This document shows positions 46,754-60,420 of a stretch of 64,000 nucleotides of DNA, one piece after another. Every line of letters begins with the position of its first letter. Positions within the stretch are counted from its first letter, which is position 1. The notes beneath the pieces are model-generated. The model saw only the letters and a list, made by a program, of their open reading frames with translations. It was not told where the DNA came from and made no database searches. Made by a program: the position numbers and the translations under genes. This stretch comes from Takifugu bimaculatus (lineage: Eukaryota > Chordata > Actinopteri > Tetraodontiformes > Tetraodontidae), in assembly GCA_004026145.2 (NCBI GenBank), contig CP034993.1, positions 9,738,050 to 9,802,049 on the forward strand. The letters are read 5' to 3'.

Positions 46754-47319
46754 GAAAGTTAAGAGAGAGGCAGGACCTTCACTCTGTAATTGTGTGATGC
46801 AGCATTTCCCAGAGTGGAACTTTATACTCCCAGCACACCATCAGTGTGTGTAGGTGTGTGTGCCAAATAGACAGACTGGCGCCAGACCAAGCCATAACAA
46901 TAATGACGGTCGAGGAGATCAGACAAGACAAAACACATACGCAATTTCTTTCTCCATCTCTCCCTCACACACACACACAGTTAAACAATTATTCAGCATC
47001 AATAATGGCCGGGCTGATGTCACAAAGACAAAGAACAAAAATCCCTGACACGTCTAGTTCATGTATTATTTTGTTTTGTTCTTTTTTCTAAAATTCTAAA
47101 TGCAAGGCAATACATTGCGAAAACACATTTCGGTTATTGTTTTCAATCTGAATTACATTACAGCCTAGCCAGCTTGTAGCGTTCATATTGTTTCTGTTTA
47201 AATGTGTGTGATTGTTTTCTTCAAAGTCATTACTGTTTATATTACTGGAAAATGAACGAAGACTCTGATCTCATCCTAAGTGACTTGCACATTAAGTCAC
47301 AACAGCAGCAACACTGGCG

Positions 47320-47357
47320 CGTGTGTGTGTATGTGTGTGTGTGAGGGGGGGGGGGGG
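47320..47357. repeat. (GT)n ending in a G-run
   Basis: GT run with one AT interruption, then GAG and about 13 G. Confidence 0.9.
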
Positions 47358-47743
47358 TAGAGAGACTAAGGGGGTCACAGATAGTGAGATCATCCTCTCT
47401 GCTAAAGCAGGTGGGAGACAAGTCAACTCACATGACACATTCTGAAATCACCGTCTTCTTCAGAGAGATGACCTCATCCACTGTCGTCCAGCTCAGCCCA
47501 GTTCATTTTTTTAAAAAACCCATTCAAATCAGCCGACTGCAGCCTTCAGTTTCAAACCTTTGTTGTCCCCACATTCATATGAATTACTCTGTATTTATAT
47601 TTATTATTATTTTTATTGTAGAGCAACCAGGCAGGGATGCCGAGGACAGTTTTAAACAGCTACAATCATTCTAGCATTGCGATTTCTCTGTGTCTAATTG
47701 GTAGACTTCATCAAAACTTCATTTTAAATTAAAACAACCCCCC

Positions 47744-47744
<1 letters not shown>

Positions 47745-47777
<33 letters not shown>
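47745..47777. repeat. (AC)n microsatellite
   Basis: AC run of about 33 bp preceded by a short C-run. Confidence 0.94.
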
Positions 47778-47781
<4 letters not shown>

Positions 47782-48225
47782 CTGCTTCACCACCAGCGCT
47801 AAGAGCTACACTACACATTGTTCATGCTGACACTGTATTTTGGTATTTATTAGATCATTCTGCCAGATTCTTGATTATATTGTATGGGATGGATATGAGT
47901 CCCTTGCTCTGACCTCAGCTGCACATCCCTATAATATCACTGTAGCCTGACCATCAGTCCTGGCTCCAATCGCCTCTTTTTCCTATTATGTCTTCTATGT
48001 TGGTGTATCCATCACAGGATGTGTGGGACAGTGTTCATCCATCCTTGTGCCCTCCTTCCTTCTCCTTCCACCCTTCTGGTGTGTCTCCTCCTGCCTCTCT
48101 GTGCTCCCCAAGGGTCCTGCTGCTTTTGGCTCGAGATGCCAGCCTGTCTGCCTGCATTTCCCCTGGCTTGATGGTGGCAGCTGGGGGCCTGGCTGCCCTG
48201 TCTGACTCCATACTCCCCGGTATAT

Positions 48226-48265
48226 CACACACACACACACACGCACGCACACACACACACACACA
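48226..48265. repeat. (AC)n microsatellite with ACGC units
   Basis: AC run of about 40 bp with two ACGC interruptions. Confidence 0.94.
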
Positions 48266-48376
48266 GTGGAAGCATATTCACAGCTTGCAGCCACGACCTG
48301 GTTTTGCCATGTGTGCATCGGGGAGCAGCACCCACAGGAGGGGGTGCTAAAGGGAGGAGAAAACCAGGGTGGGGTG

Positions 48377-48379
<3 letters not shown>

Positions 48380-48425
<46 letters not shown>
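48380..48425. repeat. (GT)n microsatellite, 46 bp
   Basis: Pure GT run only about 115 bp from the AC array at 48226-48265. The two complementary runs could pair as a large hairpin. Confidence 0.96.
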
Positions 48426-48426
<1 letters not shown>

Positions 48427-50278
48427 GGGGGTAAGCTTGGGCTTTCAGACAGCCAGATGCTGCCAATTAACTTCTCCAGCCACCACAGGGCTGTAGGGGC
48501 AGAGTCTGGCACCTGCACCAAACTCCCACCCAAACAAACACGCTCTGCACATGCTGAGTTCATGTGAAAGATGGAGCCACGTGTTGCCTCAGATTTTGGG
48601 TAGACATAAAAAAAAGTGAAGCACAATACTCCTCCACAGTAGTCCTCTGACATTTATCCTAATAATGCTCCGTTCCCTTTACGTGTACGGCTCAGTGGGT
48701 AGAATATGCCAACACGCATCAGGCAAACAGACGGCAGCGACTTCCTCAATGTGAATATGACCCTGCCAGATAAAAGCCTTTCTTTTCTCGCTGTGTGTGT
48801 GTTGGTGTGTGTTGGTGATTATACTGGACAGAAGGAATTACAGGCTATTACAGAGGAGAGTGTGTGGCTGCAGCACCCAGAGCCGCACTGCCCTTAAAGG
48901 CTTACAGCTCCGAAAAAGCCCGTCTATTATTCCTGCCGCAACACAAAGCCGTCCAGTGACGGACACAAGCACAACAAGAAATGAACTGTTGGCGCCAACT
49001 TTGACAGATTATGATTGGTAAATCTACTTTGTCCAACTGTTTTTATGTAAATTCAGTCTTTTGTTTTTCCAAAGGCAAGTGTGTGTTCACAGAAATAACT
49101 ATTAAAGGGGTTAAAAAACAACAACAAAACTGTATATTGAGAAATGGAGAGCTGTCTTACTCAGGTGGAATGGATTCAAAGAGGGGGGGTGTAGTGTTGT
49201 GCCCCGCCACCTGTGCTCCAGGCACACAGCGGGACACGCCCGGTAACTGTGGGACAGACTTCCTTACGTCATGGGTGTGTGTGTGTTTGACTGAATATAC
49301 GATGACCGATGTTCTGCTTTAACAACAGGGACACCTGCGTCGTGCAACGTGGCAGCTCGTCGGTGAGAGGAACCAGAGCCGAGGTGGAGCTGTCGCCCAG
49401 GCGACCAGGAACGTCTCTTTAAGGGTGGAACCAGCAGGTGTGGCACCAGCTTCATTTAAATCGCTCCTCCAGGCCTCTTTCATGGTCAGCAGTTCCAATA
49501 AACACCAGCATTTCTCCAGATGAATCTAAAAGCCTTTGAGAGGACCTTTGACTAATCTGCATTCTTCTGGGTTAAAGAAAACCAAACAGAGCTCTGTGCC
49601 TCTTGGCCAATTCGGTGGTATCTTGTTCACACAGGCTGTTTGAGCCGGTGTTTGTGTCGACACCAGGTTTTGGTCTGAAGCACAAACGGTTTCGGCCTCA
49701 TCGCACCGGAAGAGCGCGAGATACGGGAAACGTGCGGAGCCACGCCCTCGTTCCGCCTCCACTTCAGGCCCTCCAGCCATGGGTACTCAGGCTTGAGGCA
49801 GGTGGATTTGCTATCCCACAGACAGAGGTGGTATCAGCGCACAGCAGTCAAGATAGGATGCAGAAACAAACGTTTCGTTTAGATAACAGTAATATCGGAC
49901 GACAGACGGCGCCTCCAACGGTAGAAAGCGACTTTAGTCTAAAGCCGTCATAAATAAAATCTATCCCGAAAAGCTCCGCGATGCTCTGTCACAATATTTA
50001 ATTACGCCGAATGATGAAAAACAGCCGCCCGTCTCACAAGGCGCAGGGAAAAACATTTATTCTCCCAGGTTTATTTTACAAAAATTCAATACCTGTCCAG
50101 CCTGCAACACCCTCGCTGGAGAGGACAGAGGGGGAGCAGTGAGGGACGGGCCCATTTCACCTGAATTAAAGTTCCCAGATATGTAAATAAACGCTCGCTT
50201 CATCAAAGCTACTGCTACAAATCTCACACAGGCTCTTGTGTTCGGGCAACAGCAATCACTGCTTCAGTTAGATGTAAG

Positions 50279-50281
<3 letters not shown>

Positions 50282-50317
<36 letters not shown>
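50282..50317. repeat. (AC)n microsatellite
   Basis: Pure AC run of about 36 bp. Confidence 0.95.
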
Positions 50318-50319
<2 letters not shown>

Positions 50320-50634
50320 ACGTCCATCAGAAGAGCCCGTTCCCTCTCTCCTCTTGTTCTAAGTGACAGATGACTTGTCACACAGCTAAACGGGAGAATA
50401 TTTTACAGCAGATTGAAAGAGGAGGAAAATGAGAGATGGGGAATCGAGGGAGAAAAAAAAGAGAAATTACTCCATTACACAGGAGAGGTAAATCATTCCA
50501 TGTGCTCCAGATCACAGAATGGCATTTTCATTTGTGCACATGCTCACAGGCGCACATGTACTGCATGAACGTGGATTGCCCTGTCTCTGTTGATGTTACT
50601 TCATCTCTGTTTCGCACATTTTCTGACACTTCAC

Positions 50635-50678
<44 letters not shown>

Positions 50679-50680
50679 GC
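50635..50680. repeat. compound (TC)n(AC)n microsatellite
   Basis: A TC run of about 22 bp runs straight into an AC run of about 20 bp. Confidence 0.94.
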
Positions 50681-51344
50681 GTATGAACACACATTCGCTC
50701 ATCAAATTGAGGCATATGAAAATGTGAGGGGCTGGATCGATGTCCGGCTCTGGTGATTAGCTTTAATTGAAGAAAAAGAGCTAAGGGAACGCTGAAACAT
50801 CGTGACCTTTTCCATGTCTGCGCACGCTGAGCACTAATAAGACACAGTCACATAATATCACAGTGACCAGAATCATCTCCATCAAAAGCCCCTTCTCATA
50901 GGAGCGGCGTGCAAATGGAAGGCACACAGAGAAAAACAAACCCTGCAGATAATTGACTGCCTGCCATGTTTTTGTGTGCGGACGGCCATTTCCACCCTCC
51001 TGTCGTCTGCATGATGATTATTCTAACAGACATAAAGATTGGCAGCGTTTCACAACAGGAAAGGTCTGTCTCACTCCTGCCTCTTGTTTCTTCCTCTGCC
51101 TACATACTTCCCATCTCTCCCCGTGCACGTCAGCTCCTGACTGAATCAAATACCCCTTGTCAGGAGAGCGCTGTTTGGAATGACACTAGATAAGAACAGA
51201 GCGGCTAACAAGACAGTCGTACGTTACTGCTTGTGCGGCTGAAATGGTGGAGAAAAAAAGAAAAAAAAGTGGTGTTATGATAACAGAACAAAGAAATCCA
51301 GCCCTAAGTCTGCATGTAAACTGACACTAAATAAAACACTTTTA

Positions 51345-52190
51345 GCCACTGTGTTAGTTCCTACTGTAGAATTGCTTCACACAAATAGCTCATCTGCCAG
51401 TCACATGGCTGCAACTCAATGCATTTAGCCAAGTAGAGGTGGTCAAGACTACTTGCTGCAGTTCAACCCAGCCTCAGAATGGAGGGGATTTAAGTGACTT
51501 TCAGCACGGCGTGGTTGTTGGGCTCGTCTGAGTATTTTAGAATCTGCGGCTCTACTGGGATTCTCACACACAACCACCTCCAGGGTTTAGAAAGAATGGT
51601 CCAAAAGGGAGGAAACATCCAATAAGCTGCAGTTGTGTGAAAGAAATGCCTTGTTGATGTGAGAGGTCATATTAATAAGCAGACTGGTTCCAGATAATAG
51701 CAAGGCAACTGGAACTGAAATAATCACTCGTTACAACCAGGAAATCCAGAAGCCCATCTCTTAAAGAGCCAGGAATCCAGCATTGTTAAAACACTACAAC
51801 CTAGTATTGCTGCTGACCGTGTCGGTCCCTTTATGACCACACTGTAGCCATCTTCTGATGGCTACTCCTAGATAATTCACCATGTCACAAAGCTCAGATC
51901 ATCTCCAACTGCTTTCTGGATACAGATGCTCAATGGCCTCCAAAGTCGCCATAGCTGGATCCAATAGAGCCCCTTTAGGATGTGGTGGAAGGAGAGATTC
52001 ACTTCACAAATATGAGGCAACTGTGTGATGCTATCAGGTCGATATGATACCAAAATCTCTGAGGAATGGTTCCAACATTGATAACGTCAGAATGACATCA
52101 GGGCAAAGAACTCTGCCTTCACAAATTTCACACTCCAATACAATTTAAACTATGCTTGGTAGAAATGCCGTATGTAGGTGTACTTTGAGA
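51345..52190 (+). mobile_element. Tc1/mariner-family transposon relic, internally deleted
   Basis: The sequence follows a common fish Tc1-like element along its length. Left end: GCCACTGTGTTAGTTCCTAC. 5' UTR-like part: CAACTCAATGCATTTAGCC and GTCAAGACTACTTGCTGCAG. N-terminal DNA-binding region in DNA form: ATTTAAGTGACTTTCAGCAC, CTACTGGGATTCTCACACAC and AGGGTTTAGAAAGAATGGTC, then AATCACTCGTTACAACCAG. The alignment then jumps (about 51770-51800) to GACCGTGTCGGTCCCTTTAT, the second catalytic region (GATAATTCACCATGTCACAA, i.e. a DN.PCH motif) and the third (CCAATAGAGCCCCTTTAGGATG). It ends near ATCTCTGAGGAATGGTTCCA and a decayed right terminus. The first catalytic Asp region is missing and the frame is broken, so it is an inactive fossil. 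Confidence 0.9.
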
Positions 52191-52644
52191 AGAAAGAAAA
52201 GCGCTTCTCTGCTGTACTGTACAGTACCAGTACTCTGGATGATCTCTGCAGGCCTGTCCTTTTGAGTTTAGTTACACAGACTCACTGAGACTGACTTTAT
52301 GGGTTTGTTATTGCTTTGCTGAACTGGTAAACCGCCCATCCAGTTAGTGTCTTCCTGTCAGAGCATAAACAGACATAAATACAATGCTTGCTGGCTGGTT
52401 AATATTAGCACCGCTCTGTTCGACGCCAATAAATGTTTGACTGGACCTGATTCACGTCTAATCAAACCATATATAAAAGACAAGGGCAGAGGCTGAATTG
52501 ATGCTCTTTGAAGATGAAATTCCTTTGAAATTGTCTCCTGATTTAATAAAGTGTGTTGGAAAGAGTTAACGCCAGTGCAAGCTTCTGTCATTGACACACG
52601 CGTAGATTCCATTTGAATTCCCTGACACATTTAAAAACTGTTTT

Positions 52645-52676
52645 ACACACACACACACACACACTCACACACACAA
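52645..52676. repeat. (AC)n microsatellite
   Basis: AC run of about 32 bp with one TC interruption. Confidence 0.92.
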
Positions 52677-55219
52677 AGCGATTATCACCAACGGTATGTA
52701 TGCCTGTTCGTCGCTGTTCCCACAGGAAAAAGTAGCCGCGCAGCTTCTGCACTCTCATTTTTCATTGTCTGCTTAGGATTCCCCATGAGTGCACACTGAC
52801 TTTCATTTAACCCCCACAACGCACACTCAAATGCACGTATGATGCCGACCCATCCCTCCACCCCCCTAGTGTTGTCTCCCACATATGCACAAATGGCTTC
52901 CCCCTGTCTTTCAATGTTTCTGCACTAAAAACAACCCAAACAAAGAGAATCGACTTCCAGAAACTGCAGGCATCCATGCAGGCTTATGCCACACAGAACG
53001 GCGGCTGTGAATCACCACAGCGCGCCTCGCTACTCGACAGGAACACGCAGCTCTAATACCAGATGAAAGAAAAAGAGGATTTTCTTATGATACCTTGCAA
53101 ACTGTTGGACCAGATAATGAGCAGATGTTAGCAGCTTCTCCGTGGAGACGGTAAAGACAGTCCAGAGTTAAAAATGCCTGAAAAGGGACTTTCATGTGTT
53201 TTCATACGCACTATTCAACCACAACATTCCTGCCAGCGGCCTGATATTGCTCTGACTCCTTCTGACCTATCAGGACACAACAGGGAACCTTCAGAGGTTG
53301 TTGGGCTACCTGACAGTTCTTAGGCTTTGAGTTGGCTACAGTCTCAAGGTTACCACCCTGGAGCTGGAGAGCCAGGTTCATGAAGGACTCCTGCAAAATA
53401 TGGCTCACTTGTAGGTCTGTGGAGGCATCCAAATAATCTTTGAAATCTTTAAAACAGCTTTTGTGTTTGTATATCAAAATTTAGAGAGTTCTGCAAACTA
53501 TTATTAACTATTAACTATTTAGAATGAAGCTTTTGCTGCTCCCTCAAACTCAAAGTGACAAAGTTCCTGCCCTGCTGCCCTTTTCTGTCACCATGATGTA
53601 AATGTGTTATCGTCTTCTAGTGTGTGTGTGTGTATTGATCGATGCCTTCCAGGGCAGCAGTGCGATTGAAGCATCTTCATCACAAAGTGGTTGTGTGCCC
53701 CCTGTGAGCCACAGGGTCATTTTATGCACCGAGCCCCCTCCTCCCTCCTGCAACAGTTGCCCCATCAAACGAGGAAAAGGGGCAAATGTTTTGCTGGCCT
53801 TGTGCAGACGGCGGCCTTTAGTGGTTCCTTCATTTGTGCTTTTGAAGGACAAAACCAGAAGAAAGACAGAGCAGGCCTATTTGTTTATGAAGTACCGCTT
53901 TCCCTTCACGCTTTTTTAAATCTTATAATTTCATTTAACTAACACAAATACATTAAAGTTGTAGTTGCTTCATTTCCTGGCATTTTCTTTTCTTTTCATT
54001 CCATTTAGCAGGTATTGAAAGCTCAAGCTTTTCAATGTATTAATCTGTACTAGTTATTTTCCTTCAATTAGTAATTTACAGTCGTCATGGTTAGCAGGAG
54101 CTGCCAAAATGGGGACGAAAAGAGTCGTCTGATGGATTCAGGCCGTCTCCGGCTTCATCCGTAATACATGTTGAAGAAAGAAATAGCAGTTGACAAACTG
54201 AGAGAATCAGGATACCTGAAGACTTTTTGTTGTTCAGGCTCACAGTGAGCACAGATTTCATTTGATATGAGGAGAAAACTAATTACAAACCCGGCGGTAA
54301 AGTCGCAGTAACACACTTGACTCTTATCTGGATAAAACAGCAGATGCAGCATCCAGTCGATAGAAGATCTGCATGATGATCCTATGCATCCTCCCTCATG
54401 GCTTCTCAGAGAAGACTGATCACTAACCTACTTCTGACTCCTTCAAGTAGAAACAGGTAGAAAATGATTTGGTTGGTGGGGACCATAGCGAGCCAGAATG
54501 AAGTCATACATTAATGTAGGGTTGTTTAATACAGCATTCAGATATTTATATTTAATGTCTTAAGACTCAGACACAGAGCCATGACCTCAACCCCCCCGGG
54601 CATCACTGCTGTGAACTTAGATCTCAGTCAATATGATCAACAGTTCTCATCCTGTGGAGGTGGTGGTGGAGGTAGGCTGATTCTGCTGGTCAAAGGTCCT
54701 GTTTGGACCAATTAGCCGAGTGCCACCATCCAACACATTAGAGGAAAATCTTGATCTGACTACCAGTTTATTGAGGCTAATGGTGCCCACCAGGTCCCTG
54801 TCTATGTTAAACTAAAGCAATCAAGATCAAACTAAAACAGACGTAGGTGCAGAAGTTGTTCATTTGTCCACCTCTGTGGACCTGCTGAAGGCCATAAACA
54901 GCTGGAAGCCTCTCATCATGACACAGCACAGCAGCATCATTGCAGAGCAGGACTGGGCTGAGGGACCATCTAAACAAGCCCAGCATTCAGACGTTTCACC
55001 ATCGAGATGAACGGGGATCAAAAGACTGGCAGAGGAGGAGGAAGAGGACGTCCCTGAACTCCCTGAACTGCCTCAGATCAAAGAGGTTCTGCAGCGGTGA
55101 ATTGAGAGAGGTAGTTGAATCATATTAAAGGAATTTACAGGAAGTTAAATTGTTGTGCCTTTATTTCTGTCTCAAGTTATTTTAGTTAGTCCTCATTAAC
55201 GCCTCAGGGTGAAACATGA

Positions 55220-55265
55220 GTTATGTGTGTGTGCGTGTGTGTGTGCATATCCACACACACACAGC
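55220..55265. repeat. GT run followed by a complementary AC run (potential hairpin)
   Basis: TGTGTGTGTGCGTGTGTGTGTG, then CATATCCACACACACACAG. The two halves are complementary with a short loop (CATATCC), giving a GT/AC stem of about 13-16 bp. Confidence 0.7.
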
Positions 55266-58039
55266 ACACACTATATGTATATATGGTAGCATGAGTACTC
55301 AAGAGTGTGTACTTGTGCTCGGTCTTAACAGTTTGTAACACGTGAATTTCATCTTAGAACGATTGCATGAAATCACAAAAAAGGAAGAAAATCAAAAACC
55401 ACTTTGAAAGCCTGCCTGTCCTAAAAATAACCCATAAGCCCAGTAAAATAATGACCCATCTGGCCGCCGTAGTGTCTGAGGCTGGCAAGACAAATGACAT
55501 CCATTCCTGCTCAGTGCCTTTAATCATTGTGTGATAATTAATGCCACACTCCATTGACCAAACAAATATCTCTGTCAAGGTGCTTGTTGCTGCACAAGTT
55601 CTTGTCCTGTTCTCACAGACGAGATAACAAGCCTTGGGTAATTACCTTAAATTTTGTGTAGAGTAGCGTTATTATAGATTGTACACACTGCTGTTGGCAG
55701 CTCCATTTGCCCTCTGGTCGGCCATCTCCTTCCCTCCATCCCAGTAAGCAGGTAAAATATGTCATCCCACTAGTAGGCAGTAGTAGTGGCCAAAGACTAA
55801 TAAAGCCAACGACCTTGTGGGACAGCAGAGGAGATAGATTAAGTTTGCTTTGCCTCTTGCCAGAAGCAGTCCCCACTGTGGGCTTTCTTATCTGGAACTT
55901 TACTTAATTACCTGCTTTAATCCTAAAATTCTATAAAATGACCCCTCACCACGAGGAGACGACCTGCTTTAATTAAACAAATGAACATGTCACTTATCTG
56001 GCGGAATCGGCGCTGTCGTTTGCCTCGGCAACAGTTAAGGATGCTGCTGATGACGGCGTTATCTTTGACTTTACCCTGGTTTCACAACTCGCAGAAGAAG
56101 AATCTGAACTGTATGTGCTACTGAAGCGATGTGGAAGATTACAAACAGGCCCATTAAATAAAGCAGACATGTCCGCTTCGTCACACTGTAATCTGATGGG
56201 ATTCATAATGTAGCCGCACTCCTTATAATGGTCCCAAAAAGCTGCAGAGCCTCAGGCGGCAAAGTCAGAGAGGAGAAAACTAGAGCATGATAAGATAGAG
56301 AAAAGGTGCAATAAACAAAGTAAAAACCCAAAATAAGCTAGCAGCTATTCCCAAAGTCACTGACACTGCCCACCTTGTTTATGGCACTTATAAAACAATA
56401 TTTTAGAGTGTTCCAAGGATTCATGTTCAATGTGCCTGACCACATTTAATGGGAGAATTGTCAGAGAAGCCATTACAACAGCAGGGGCACACACAGCCCT
56501 ATTACATATGGCTGCTGGCCGCTAATGTGTATTAGCAGGAGACAGAGGAGGCAAGGTGAAGATAAGTGATTCTACAGTTGCTGGCTAAGTAGGACAAAGG
56601 CAGGAGAGAGTGTGTTCACAACAGTAAAGCATAACAAGAGACTTTCTCTCAGTTTAAGCTGCCTATTCTGCACTGGGATGCAATTAAAAGGCTTTTTCTT
56701 GCAGCACCCACTTATATCTTTTTACACAGCTGCAATCTGTTTCCACTACACTGAGTGTGGAAATAAAAGAGTCTATCCTGGCCTATCGTTCTAACACCGT
56801 GCACTCAAAACACTTACATCCGCACTACCGTTGAAAAGACCACGCCCAGGTAGGGATAAAGCTCAAGGTTGGGATGCCAGTCTGAAAACTCCATCCACCG
56901 GACAGAGATGACAGGCAACGTTTCTGCTGTTTAATAATTTAGGGGAGGAGTGAACGGTGCTCCTGGCAAGAACGAGTGAGTTTATTGTGTTTGTCTGTTA
57001 GCAGGACTATTCCAAATACTGTGTTTGTGGACTGAAGGGGGGCATCCAGCCCAGCCAAGGAATCCCAAATGCACTGAAAAATGTAGTACCACATGCTTAC
57101 TGCCAAACACATTAGCTCTCATCCTTTATTTAAACCCTAGTCAAGCTATCTCTGCTACTCCATTCACACAACGGCTCCGTTGAAGGGCTAACGCTGTGCT
57201 TGGCCACTCGGCACCAGTGGTGCAGGAGTGTGCTGGTGTTCAGGCAGCGGATGAGGCTCATCAACGTGGTCTTTGACAGTCCCCCTTGAACTCTGTGGGC
57301 CTTGTGATAAAGTGGCTTGATGAGTGGGCAATCTCTGCCTGCCAGCCCCCGGTCCAGCCAGGGGAGCTGGTAAGCTGCCATGCTGGAAGGACCGCTCCAT
57401 ACAAACCCAAACATACACACATGTGTAACGACTGTAGGAAAAAGGAGAGCCTTAGCAACAAGAAGGCTGTGTAAATTAATTTCCCCCGGAAGTTTATGGA
57501 TGTTATTTCAATCCAGTGAATTACTGTTTGTGTCATCTGTGACATTATTTGAAATGTGCGTGTTGCTTCCTGTATACCCACATTTTGGTGGACCAGCGAG
57601 TTAACGCATATAAAGGGCAGGTAAGTTGCATGTTAGTGTTTACTATGCAAGAAAACCACAGTGTCGGGCTGTTCAACGATGCTACCCCACAATAAGCTGG
57701 CATAGATGCCAAGTGGGACGAAAAAAAGAGCGGACGAGGAAAGATTTGTAAGATATAACCTGCATCGGCCTCAGAAGATGAATAATCTGAACTTTGTTTC
57801 TGACCTGGCGCTGGAATCGACCGCTTTGTTGTCTAACACGTCCTCTTCTTGTTAATCAGGAAGATTTCTGATTAGCAGCATCGCAGTGAAGGTTTCCTTT
57901 GGCTCGGTGCGTATGCAGCTGTCACCGGCGTGCAGTGAGATTCCAAACAAGATTACAGGTTTGTGGGTTATTACACCAGCTGATTGCAGCAACATGCCAG
58001 ATGATTACTCAGGACATGCGAAACGTGGACGAGTAGATT

Positions 58040-58560
58040 GGACACCGAGTGATGAGATCCGTCTTTCCCTCTGCCTTCATAATTATCACACTCAGTTCTA
58101 ATTACACGTGTGAAGGTCCAGAGGACAATCGCTGCCGTTCTGAACTGTCTGTTTGCCGAATCGAGATGGAAATGCGGCTGCTAATGAAGGTGACTGCCTA
58201 ATGTTTGAAAATGCGGAGCGTTGGTTGGCGGAATCACGCTCGCATACGTCGCTGCTTTTCCATTACCAACCAAATATTAAATCTCTCCTCATCCCAGATA
58301 GAGACATGTATACTCTGTCATAAATGACACCACAGCCAAATAAGACGGAGCTCAATTAAACAGGCGTGTGTGCCCCAGAATTGTCCTTTAGATGACAGTA
58401 ATTGTTCCTCAAAATCCACATTATTACCAGCCATAAACAGCTGACAGTTAGGACGCGCTGGAGGCCTTCATTAGTAATAGTGATGACTGAGAACACAGTG
58501 TGACCTGGGGGTCTTTAAGCAGCCTTGTAATTCTCTCTTAATGAAGCCGATGAATAAGTG
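58040..58560. other. repeat-free intronic block, candidate conserved element
   Basis: CTTCATAATTATCACACTCAG, TCTAATTACACGTG, AGCTCAATTAAACAGG and CTTCATTAGTAATAGTG occur within 500 nt without any simple repeat. It is homeobox-core rich. Conservation cannot be assessed here. Confidence 0.22.
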
Positions 58561-59939
58561 ATTTGAGACACCCTGCACGAGGAGACTGATCCCCCGTCAG
58601 CACGTCTCTGCAGGGTTAGATGGGACCTCAAGGGAGTCTTCTCCTCCTTCGTACTCTCCTCTATGCCTCTAATCCCCCTTTCGGCGCCAACCTCCCTCAT
58701 CTTTATTCGTCTTCCTCACCTGCAGCCCTTCTACCTCAGCCTGACATCTCCACCTCCCTCCCTTCCACCGTCTGGGATCCTCGTCTCCTCCAGAACTTTT
58801 TCTTTCCTGAATAGTGGAGGGTGAAAGATAGTGAAAGCCACCATCAGGCCGTGACAGACTGAATCCCTCAAAAACAAGAGGAAAGTGCTGGCATGCCTGC
58901 AGCCCTTAAGTTTCAGACACGCTCAGTGTGACAGGTCAATTTCTTTATGATGCTGATTGTTACTTTCCCAGTTATTGTTTTTTTCCCTTCTTTCGATGTG
59001 GCTTCAGATGGGAGGTAAAAGTGCAGGCCTCCGAGATCAGGCAATCTTACTTCCCTGGATAGAAAACAAAGATGACAGTAATAAAAAGGAGAACCAATTG
59101 CTTTTTCATTCAATTTCCACTGGGAAATCAGGGTGAGAAATAAAGGAGATAAAATAATATAGTTTAAGAAAAAGGGCCTATGGCTTTCCATTCTCAAAGC
59201 AAACCACACACAGTATCCGCCAGAGACCGCGGTGATGCTCAGGGTCATCCACATTATTGAAGAGACAGCAGGAGGAGAGAAGCCATGGAGAAACATACAG
59301 GATGTAATCCGGAATATCTGTAGAGGACAACGGAATCAAAGTCTCTTCCACTCAAATTCATGTTTTTGAACTCTACCTATATGGGATTAATGTACACATG
59401 TGGTATTATGACTGAAATAAGCAGTGCATAGTCACGCCAGCTTTTATACATTTGATCTGTTATTATCATTCCACTATATAATAATATACACTAATAATTG
59501 CGTTTGAAAGCATAAAATGAAACTTAATTGAATCATTTTACATCACTAACTTGCAGCTATTCTTCTAAATGAGCTCTTGAATTCCTTCTGCGCCTGTCTT
59601 ACATGAGTCTGGTTGAATCACACGCAAGTTAAAAAAACCAAAACGCAGCCCCTGAGAAAGGAGGTAAAGCTCCAGAGAGTAGAGAGGGGCACCATCAAAA
59701 TAGACTTTCTTCCCTAATAAATAAGACAAAGGTGCCGCGACACTGAGGTCACTAATTAATCATTTCTTATTTTAAATAAGGAATACTAAGGACCACAGCC
59801 TGGACTCCATCAAAGACTGGAACTGAAGACTTTAATTCAGCTTCCTTCCATCACTGTTTGGTCAAAGAAAGAGAATCTGTCACCCCAATTTTCTCCTGTT
59901 AGATGTAAACGCAGACACAGATGAAAGTCACATCAGATG

Positions 59940-60420
59940 AGAAAAGTTCCCCCCAGGGTTTACCTGTGGGCCAAACACAGGTATCCAATTATTGCTCCAA
60001 ACTGCTCTCCAAAGCTGATTTGCGTAGTTAGCATAATTTGGCTCAACCAGCACCTCTACTTTCTTTAGCTTCTTTTTTTTAACCAGGACATCATTTTGGG
60101 CTTCTGCAGTGTTATATTACTCATTACAGGGGCTCATAGTGCAGCCATCTCCGCATGAACATCCAAGCTAATGGGCCACAATAAAGACACCACTGTCTTC
60201 ATTTTATGGCTCAGTTTTCTAATGGCCTACTTGGCTTTCTTGCATATTCCCCCACAGGAGCCATCGAGGTCTCTTTAAGACCTCTGATATTCTCAGCACA
60301 CTCTTTCTGCTTCCCTTCCTGACAGCTATAGGCAGCCGGCGGTTGCCCAGAGTCTTTGCCCGCGCCTTTCCTTTTCATTAGCAGTCCGCAGATGCTTAGC
60401 TGCTTACAAAATTATGAAGG
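59940..60420. other. repeat-free intronic block, candidate conserved element
   Basis: A continuous moderate-GC block with CCAATTATTGC, GTTAGCATAATTTGG, TTCTAATGGCC, TTTTCATTAGCAG and CACAATAAAGACACC. It has no coding potential and no repeats. It looks like an intronic regulatory block; low confidence. Confidence 0.22.

Noticed and set aside
49603..49953. 116-residue plus-strand open frame
   Set aside because: No known domain, on the opposite strand to both genes, and no neighbouring exon structure.
54560..55130. Possible retroposon-derived block with short plus-strand open frames
   Set aside because: No reverse transcriptase, integrase or transposase motif and no terminal structure could be found.
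57130..57420. 96-residue minus-strand open frame
   Set aside because: Non-repetitive, but with no recognisable family and no paired exons. Treated as a chance frame.
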